Assembly (NCBI GenBank): GCA_017464425.1
Contig: JAFUDX010000028.1
Coordinates: 1-64,000, forward strand
Direction: 5' to 3'
Length of the DNA stretch: 64,000 bases
DNA from: Treponema sp.
GTDB taxonomy: Bacteria; Spirochaetota; Spirochaetia; Treponematales; Treponemataceae
Position numbers and translations under genes: made by a program. Shown one piece after another: positions 58,885-64,000 of this stretch (within the stretch, counting starts at the first letter, position 1; every line of letters starts with the position of its first letter). Under the pieces are notes generated by a model that made no database searches, was not told the DNA's origin, and saw only the letters and a program-made list of their open reading frames with translations.

Positions 58885-60686
58885 TTTTCGCTCATCTGGC
58901 TTTCATATACTTCGCGATAGATTTGATTGTTACTCATCAACTCATCATGCGTCCCGATGCCGTTGATTTTTCCGCCGTCCAGAACAATGATACTATCCGC
59001 GTCCTGCACGGAAGCAATTCGCTGCGCGATAATCAGTTTTGTCGTATCAGGCAAAAATGTGCGGAGCGCGTTTCTGATTCGTAAATCCGTCGCCGTATCG
59101 ACTGCGCTCGTTGAGTCATCAAGAATCAAAATCTCGGCTTTTTTGACGAGCGCGCGTGCAATACAGAGCCGTTGCTTTTGCCCGCCGGACAAGTTTGCAC
59201 CCCCCTGCTCCAGAATCGTATCGTAGCCATTGGGGAATGACATGATAAAATCGTGCGCGGCACTTGCCTTGCATGCTTCGACAAGCTCTTCGTCCGTCGC
59301 ATTTTCGTTTCCCCAGCGGAGATTTTCTTTGATCGAGCCAGAAAACAGCACATTCTTTTGCAAAACGAAGCCGATTTTTTGCCGCAGTTCCGTTACATTC
59401 CATTCGCGGACATCTTTTCCGCCGACCAAAAGCGCACCGTCCGTCACTTCGTACAATCGAGGAATAAGCTGCACGAGCGTAGACTTGGAACTTCCTGTTC
59501 CGCCCAAAATTCCGACCGTAGAGCCCTGCGGAATCGAAAGCGAAATACCCGAAAGCACCGCATGTTCCATTTTTTTGTCGTAAGAAAAACTGACATGCTG
59601 GAAGTCAATGTCACACGGGGCGTTGCGGGGTGTCCCCGCAGAGGGGGTAGCGGAAAACGCCACAGGCGGTTGAAGCGCGGGGGAGACTTCCCCCTTTGTA
59701 TTTTCAATTTTCAATTTTCCGTTTTCAATTTCTATTTTCTCGTCCAGCACTTCCATGATTCTTGAAAGTGATGTGCGGCTGAGCATGAACATAACGAAAA
59801 GCCGCGAGAGCATCATGAGCGACATCAAAATCTGCGTGACATAGGAAATAAAACTGATAAGCTCGCCGGGAAGCATGTTCCCGACGATGACCATATTTCC
59901 GCCGAACCACAGTGCGCTTACAATACAGGCATAAATCATGAGCTGCATAATCGGCATGTTAAGGATAACGATTTTTTCAGCACCCACCTGTGTTTTTTGC
60001 AAGTCTTCTGCAATCGCGTCGAATTTGGCGTTTTCGTGCTCTCCACGCACAAATGATTTTACCACGCGGATTGCAATCAGATTCTCCTGAACAATGCGAT
60101 TTAAATGGTCGTATTTTTCAAGCATTTTTTTAAAACGGGGATACACGATAAGCACGATTGAAATCAAAACGGCGGCAAGAACAGGAATGACAATCAAAAA
60201 AATAAGCGCGAGCCGTGAGTTAATCGAAAATGCCATAGTACAGCCAAAAATCATCATAATGGGCGAACGGACGGCAGTGCGAATCACATTCTGGTACATA
60301 TTCTGCACATTGGTGACATCGGTGGTAAGGCGCGTAACGAGTGAATCTGTGCCAAAATGCTCCATATTTGAAAATGAAAAATCCTGGACATGAGAAAAAA
60401 GTTTTTTGCGAAGATTTTTTGAAAAACCGAATGCCGCAAGCGAAGAAATACGGCCGCACATCACTCCGCAAAAAAGCGAGAACGAAGCCATTGCCACCAT
60501 CAAAAGGCCGTTCCGAACAACAAAGGCCTGATCGGCATTTTTGATTCCAATATCAACAAGCCGTGCCATAACGAGCGGAATCGTTGTTTCCATGAGCACT
60601 TCGCCGAACATAAAAAGCGGTGAAAGAATCGTAAAGACAATATACCGGCGCTCAAGCCCGGAAGTGATTTTTTTGAGGAGAGCCAT
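58881..60686 (-). CDS. ABC exporter half-transporter with a translated repeat linker
   Basis: The 601-residue protein has a six-helix membrane domain (about 15-310) and an ATPase domain (about 360-601): Walker A ILGGTGSSKSTLVQLI, signature LSGGQKQRLCIARALVK, Walker B ILILDDSTSAVDTAT and IAQRI with the late His replaced by Gln. The linker (about 318-362: EIENGKLKIENTKGEVSP, ATPSAGTPRNAP) is read from two dispersed repeats at 59590-59735, making it roughly 25 residues longer than usual. Probably exports lipid, peptide or drug as a homodimer or with an unlinked partner. Confidence 0.88.
   Translation of the reverse strand: MALLKKITSGLERRYIVFTILSPLFMFGEVLMETTIPLVMARLVDIGIKNADQAFVVRNGLLMVAMASFSLFCGVMCGRISSLAAFGFSKNLRKKLFSHVQDFSFSNMEHFGTDSLVTRLTTDVTNVQNMYQNVIRTAVRSPIMMIFGCTMAFSINSRLALIFLIVIPVLAAVLISIVLIVYPRFKKMLEKYDHLNRIVQENLIAIRVVKSFVRGEHENAKFDAIAEDLQKTQVGAEKIVILNMPIMQLMIYACIVSALWFGGNMVIVGNMLPGELISFISYVTQILMSLMMLSRLFVMFMLSRTSLSRIMEVLDEKIEIENGKLKIENTKGEVSPALQPPVAFSATPSAGTPRNAPCDIDFQHVSFSYDKKMEHAVLSGISLSIPQGSTVGILGGTGSSKSTLVQLIPRLYEVTDGALLVGGKDVREWNVTELRQKIGFVLQKNVLFSGSIKENLRWGNENATDEELVEACKASAAHDFIMSFPNGYDTILEQGGANLSGGQKQRLCIARALVKKAEILILDDSTSAVDTATDLRIRNALRTFLPDTTKLIIAQRIASVQDADSIIVLDGGKINGIGTHDELMSNNQIYREVYESQMSEN
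59590..59735. repeat. Two dispersed repeats translated in the ABC exporter linker
   Basis: The first part is GC-rich (GGGGTGTCCCCGCAGAGGGG, with GGGGTGT/CCCCG-type pairing and a GGGGGAGACTTCCCCC hairpin). The second is AT-rich (ATTTTCAATTTTC and AATTTTCCGTTTTCAATTTC units). Both keep the frame open. Confidence 0.65.
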
Positions 60687-60726
60687 GAATCAATTATACA
60701 CGAAACGCAAAAACTATTCTAATGGG

Positions 60727-61368
60727 CTACAAACTGACAGCCCGCAAGTCTTTGATTAAATCTTGCGTGAGGAAGATTTTTTCGATTCCGAATGAGCGCA
60801 AATTTTCGTTCCAGTTGATGGTGAGACACAAACCTGTTTTGCCAGTGCAGAACGGCTTTTTATCTTGCCCAAAGAGAGAAGTAACAAGCGGCTCCGATTT
60901 TTGCGTAAACTGACGGGCGAACGAACTGCCCAAAAACTGCACGACGAATTCTTTGAGAACTTCGCTCTGGAAGAAGTTGATTTTGTGCTTTGTGTCGATT
61001 GCCATACCAGAGAGCGCACCGAACAAAAATGAATCCAGTTTGACGAATGCGCACATCGTTCCGAAGCGTACTTCGTACAGAAAATCATTTTCGGAAACAG
61101 TGTCAAAAAATTCATTGATGTTGATTTGCTCAAGCGCAGTAAGCGTGAGTTTTCGGATTTTAGGCTCGCCGAATTTTGCACGCAAATCAAGTTTAAAATG
61201 CTTATAAACATTCTTGCAGATTGCACGAATTTCTTCGATCTGTTCTGCCGAAAGGAATTCCGTGACCTTATACTGTTTTTTTTCTTTTTTGGGCTCGTCG
61301 TGAGAATTTGTTTTTATGCCTAAAAGCTTATCTACTTCTGATTGTGAAAGTGCTACCTGATTTCCCAT
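60727..61368 (-). CDS. FliM-like protein without the SpoA domain
   Basis: The 213-residue protein begins with ALSQSEVDKLLGI, a FliM-type CheY-binding peptide, and has FLSAEQIEEIRAICKNVYKH, which aligns with FliM KFSKEQIRTVQIMHETFAR. TALEQININEFFDTV and VKLDSFLFGALSG match the middle domain. The C-terminal SpoA/FliN-like domain is missing, so it cannot replace FliM in the C-ring. It could sequester CheY-P or bind FliG. It lies alone, divergent from the DUF4230 gene. Confidence 0.65.
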   Translation of the reverse strand: MGNQVALSQSEVDKLLGIKTNSHDEPKKEKKQYKVTEFLSAEQIEEIRAICKNVYKHFKLDLRAKFGEPKIRKLTLTALEQININEFFDTVSENDFLYEVRFGTMCAFVKLDSFLFGALSGMAIDTKHKINFFQSEVLKEFVVQFLGSSFARQFTQKSEPLVTSLFGQDKKPFCTGKTGLCLTINWNENLRSFGIEKIFLTQDLIKDLRAVSL

Positions 61369-61406
61369 AGAAAAATAGTTTACAATATAGTAAAATATTT
61401 TTAAAG

Positions 61407-62009
61407 ATGATTACGGCTCTCTCGAAACTTTTCAATAAAATTCTTCTCAAAATTATCATTATTTCAGCTCTGCTTGCAGCCTTGTTCTTTGGCAGCAGAT
61501 TCGGCTGGCAAAAGCTCGGAGAAGTCAAAACCGAAAAAAGCTCGGCACTTGTCTTCCGTGAGTTAGAGCGATGCTCACAGCTCGTCACGGCAAAAAACAC
61601 CTACTCGGACATCATCTCAATCAAAAAAACAAGAATCGCAGGCTTTGCAAAGACATTCAGCATCATCAAATACACAGGCACTATCAAAGCCGGCATTTCA
61701 GACATCACAAAATCAAAAATCAGTGTCTACAATCGCGGGAAGGCCGTAAAAATCACGCTGCCAAAGGTCGAAATTCTTTCAAACGACATCTCAAACATCG
61801 AGATTTTTGATGAAGGCAAAAGCATTTTCGTCGCAATCTCAATCAAAGAAATTTTCGAAGAAATTCATTTCAACCAAGAGACAGCTTCCGCAGAAATTCT
61901 TGAGACAGGATTTTTAGAAGAAGCCGAAGCACAGGCCGTAAAAATAATCGAAGCCATGCTGTATGCCGCCGGTTTTGACCAAATCGACATAGAATTCGAT
62001 GCACTATAA
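61407..62009 (+). CDS. DUF4230-family membrane-anchored protein
   Basis: The 200-residue protein has an N-terminal anchor (LKIIIISALLAALFFGSRFG, about 14-33), followed by the DUF4230 pattern: ELERCSQLVTAKNTYSDII, YTGTIKAGISDI and VKITLPKVEILSNDIS. The extracytoplasmic part ends with a helical EAEAQAVKIIEAMLYAAGF. Function of the family is unknown. Confidence 0.75.
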   Translation: MITALSKLFNKILLKIIIISALLAALFFGSRFGWQKLGEVKTEKSSALVFRELERCSQLVTAKNTYSDIISIKKTRIAGFAKTFSIIKYTGTIKAGISDITKSKISVYNRGKAVKITLPKVEILSNDISNIEIFDEGKSIFVAISIKEIFEEIHFNQETASAEILETGFLEEAEAQAVKIIEAMLYAAGFDQIDIEFDAL

Positions 62010-62016
62010 TTTTTCA

Positions 62017-62045
62017 TTGCTAAACAAGCATTTTTCGCATATAAT
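62017..62045 (+). promoter_or_regulatory. Promoter of the diguanylate cyclase gene
   Basis: TTGCTA (62017-62022), 17-bp spacer, perfect TATAAT (62040-62045), 20 bp before the ATG at 62066 with AAGGAAAAG as ribosome site. Confidence 0.65.
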
Positions 62046-62065
62046 TGTATGCTAAGGAAAAGAAA

Positions 62066-63376
62066 ATGAGTGTTGAATCAGCTAAAAAGAACAAAAAATC
62101 GAAAGACTCTGGAATCGCGCTACTCAGCTCATCTCTTATCATAGTCACAATCATTATTTTTTGTCTCATCATTTTCATTTCATTTTCAATAAACACCCGC
62201 TTCAATGCGCTCAAAGCCTCTCTCACCCGTTTTATCATCTGCGAGCAAACTTCAGAAAAAATAAAGTCAGGGGCAAATGATCTTACAGAACTTGTCCGCC
62301 TTTTTATCATAAACCAAGACGAACGCTTTGCGCTGGCATATCTTGAAGAAATCGAAAACACCAATTCTCAGAAAAACGCACTGGAAAACCTGCAAAAAGT
62401 CTGCTCCGACAAAGACTTGGCTCTGCAACGGCTCGCAATCGCAATCACTCAGGCAGAAAGCATCACGCAAATGGAGCTCTATGCCATGCGGCTTGGCTAC
62501 GAATTCATGGGAAAATCGGGCATTTTAAAAGAAGAAATGCCTGAGCGGCTCAGAGAAATCGAACTAAAAGAAAGCGACAAAAATCTTTCCAAAGAAGAAA
62601 TGCAGAATATAGCCATAAAAAGTGTATTTGGCAACGGGTTTCTCATTTATAAATTGCGCATTAACGAAAACTGCAACATTACCGTCAACGCGATTTCAGA
62701 AGATATTAAAAAAGAGTTGAGCGAAAATGCCGACAAATTGGGGCAAAGCCTTGATCGGCTCAGGATTTTAATTCTCGCGCTCCTTATCGTCAACATTCTG
62801 AGCACCATCGGTCTTAGGGATTTTAAGAAAGTCACTCAGTCATACAACGAAATATATGAAATCGGGGCCAGAAAAACAAAAAAATTGCTCAAAAATGCAG
62901 AATACGATGCGCTCACCGATATTTTAAACCGTCGCGCATATGAGCAAATTTGCAAAACTTCAAGCGAACAAAGGCGGCGAATCGCACTTCTGCTTATCGA
63001 TTTGGACAATTTCAAGCAAATCAATGACACCTACGGGCACACGGGTGGCGATACGGCACTCAAAACGCTCGCCTCTATTTTAAAAGAGACATTCCGAGAC
63101 GGTGACTATGTTGCCCGAATCGGCGGAGATGAATTTGCCGTAGTGCTTGCGGATTTCAAGCCAGAAGGATTTAAGATTATTTCCGAAAAAATCAATTATG
63201 TAAACGAACGGCTTTCAAAAATCAACGGAATTACCGATGTTTCCATCAGCGTAGGCATGGCATATTCTGCAACTGGATATTCAGAAGAACTGTACAAACA
63301 GGCAGACAAAGCACTGTACGCAGTAAAAAATGCAGGAAAAGCAGGATGCCGAATCTACGACAGCACTTTAGAGTAA
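62066..63376 (+). CDS. Membrane diguanylate cyclase
   Basis: From the ATG at 62066 the protein is 436 residues. A first membrane helix (about 15-42) and another near 225-245 bracket an extracytoplasmic sensor; the GGDEF domain begins at about 275. LIDLDNFKQINDTYGHTGGD and RIGGDEFAVVL are intact, and RDGD five residues before GGDEF is the inhibitory I-site. It should make c-di-GMP and be product-inhibited. It contrasts with the gutted paralogue at 4213. Confidence 0.93.
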   Translation: MSVESAKKNKKSKDSGIALLSSSLIIVTIIIFCLIIFISFSINTRFNALKASLTRFIICEQTSEKIKSGANDLTELVRLFIINQDERFALAYLEEIENTNSQKNALENLQKVCSDKDLALQRLAIAITQAESITQMELYAMRLGYEFMGKSGILKEEMPERLREIELKESDKNLSKEEMQNIAIKSVFGNGFLIYKLRINENCNITVNAISEDIKKELSENADKLGQSLDRLRILILALLIVNILSTIGLRDFKKVTQSYNEIYEIGARKTKKLLKNAEYDALTDILNRRAYEQICKTSSEQRRRIALLLIDLDNFKQINDTYGHTGGDTALKTLASILKETFRDGDYVARIGGDEFAVVLADFKPEGFKIISEKINYVNERLSKINGITDVSISVGMAYSATGYSEELYKQADKALYAVKNAGKAGCRIYDSTLE

Positions 63377-63377
63377 A

Positions 63378-63445
63378 AGAGAAATCAGAAGAGAGAAATA
63401 CAGAATACAGATACTGATTTCTGCCTTCTGATTTCTGATTCCTAG
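63378..63445. repeat. Inverted repeat of the GAAATCAGAA family
   Basis: GAAATCAGAAGAGAGAAATA and right-hand TTCTGATTTCTGATT arms pair around a CAGATACTG-like centre. The stop codon of the 41-residue protein (63442-63444) lies at its right end. Confidence 0.7.
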
Positions 63446-63567
63446 TTTCTTTTTCTATCAATCAGTTCGATGCACTTGTTGCCAAGATTATCTACGGCAA
63501 CTCCAAGAATCGAAAAGATAACAGCTGAAACAACAATCAACACAATAGCCATAAGTCCAAATAACAT
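63442..63567 (-). CDS. 41-residue single-helix membrane peptide
   Basis: Starting at 63567 (GAGGTATTCTATG gives the ribosome site), the frame reads MLFGLMAIVLIVVSAVIFS and ends DNLGNKCIELIDRKRN. One membrane helix spans about residues 3-25, with a charged tail. It lies 8 bp after the EIIA-like gene on the same strand. The good ribosome site and composition suggest a real small protein. Its stop is within a repeat. Confidence 0.5.
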   Translation of the reverse strand: MLFGLMAIVLIVVSAVIFSILGVAVDNLGNKCIELIDRKRN

Positions 63568-63575
63568 AGAATACC

Positions 63576-63971
63576 TCACAGTTTTTTAAGTTCATAAAGA
63601 ATGTGCTCGCACGAAAAATTCTGATTTGCCGAAGCTTCCAAAAATTTGGTCAGTTCGGCAAGTTTTCCCAGTATGTGCTCGGAAATGTCGTTCCAAAGAA
63701 GAACTATTTCGACATGCCCGTCGCTCATTTGTGCGCAGGAAAGGCAGAATTCTTTGATTCCGCTCGTGCGCACCGTGTGAACATGAACATCGCCATACGA
63801 GATGAATTTCTTTTCCGCGTCTGATTCGTGAATCACATTTTTTCTGAGCGCAATATCCCGCAAAATCTGGGATTTGTCGCTGACATATTTTGAGTCAATC
63901 AAATCAATGAGCGCACCGAACACATCGTCACCACTCTCCGACAATTTTTGAGCGGAGAAAAATGTTTTCAT
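63576..63971 (-). CDS. PTS EIIA (fructose/nitrogen type)-like protein
   Basis: The 131-residue protein starts MKTFFSAQKLSESGDDVFGA and has ILRDIALRKNVIHESDAEKK, then YGDVHVHTVRTSGIKEF, where EIIA-2 domains have (A/V)IPH-(x)-R. The His of HVHTVRT could be the phosphoacceptor. The end (ISEHILGKLAELTKFL) fits the EIIA-2 helical pair. The match is partial, so a degenerate regulatory PtsN-like protein is likely. Confidence 0.5.
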   Translation of the reverse strand: MKTFFSAQKLSESGDDVFGALIDLIDSKYVSDKSQILRDIALRKNVIHESDAEKKFISYGDVHVHTVRTSGIKEFCLSCAQMSDGHVEIVLLWNDISEHILGKLAELTKFLEASANQNFSCEHILYELKKL

Positions 63972-64000
63972 AAAAGTTCCAATCCTTGTCGTTTATCTGA

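Overview
The window looks like part of a host-associated Treponema (Spirochaetota) chromosome. Three things point there. The motility clusters have the spirochaete gene order: flbD-motA-motB-fliL-fliM-fliY-fliO-fliP-fliQ-fliR-flhB-flhA-flhF-flhG-(membrane protein)-sigma factor-DUF342 protein, and flgB-flgC-fliE-fliF-fliG plus fliH-fliI-fliJ. A FlhB-tail paralogue sits beside a FliK-like protein, and many short hairpin repeats fill the gaps between genes. No rRNA, tRNA, CRISPR array or complete IS was found. Functions come from reading motifs by eye, not from database searches.

Layout. 1-3.8 kb: a two-component sensor (partial), a polytopic membrane partner, a small P-loop-like protein and a large repeat-containing lipoprotein. 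3.9-6.4 kb: a decayed patch with a frameshifted small gene, a diguanylate cyclase that has lost the core of its GGDEF domain, and a lone potB. 6.4-9.9 kb: argR, then fliJ, fliI and fliH (minus strand). 10-27.6 kb: an accessory island lying between fliH and fliG, which are normally adjacent. 27.6-32 kb: fliG, fliF, fliE, flgC and flgB. 32-34.3 kb: an ABC ATPase, an FlhB-tail paralogue and a FliK-like protein. 34.4-36.8 kb: the rpsP-khpA-rimM-trmD-rplS operon, divergent from glgC. 38.4-56.6 kb: a J-domain protein, then the long fla/che-type export, motor and switch operon. 56.8-64 kb: a response regulator/kinase pair, an ABC exporter, a truncated FliM paralogue, a DUF4230 protein, an intact diguanylate cyclase, a 41-residue membrane peptide and an EIIA-like protein.

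The island is mostly one tightly packed minus-strand defence locus. In transcription order it holds: a PIN-GNAT-PUA-like fusion, an ASCH protein, two small proteins, two C5-cytosine methyltransferases, an NgoFVII-type PLD nuclease, an McrB-like AAA ATPase, a Fic protein, an array of palindromes, a LlaJI-type nuclease, a second Fic protein, a Nudix hydrolase, a 63-residue protein and a 2H-phosphoesterase/Vsr fusion. It reads as a LlaJI-like modification-restriction system with an additional, differently built nuclease.

The most unusual theme is short palindromic repeats placed inside genes without breaking the reading frame. Two related elements of 66 and 69 bp share conserved flanks, but each has its own perfect hairpin, so the stem is kept while its sequence changes. 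One sits exactly inside the Fic active-site motif, the other between the catalytic histidines of Vsr. Unrelated repeats are translated inside a DUF72 protein, the FliK-like protein and an ABC exporter. Others supply the stop codons of fliJ, fliQ and a 41-residue protein. One repeat is nested in another between apparent 5-bp target duplications.
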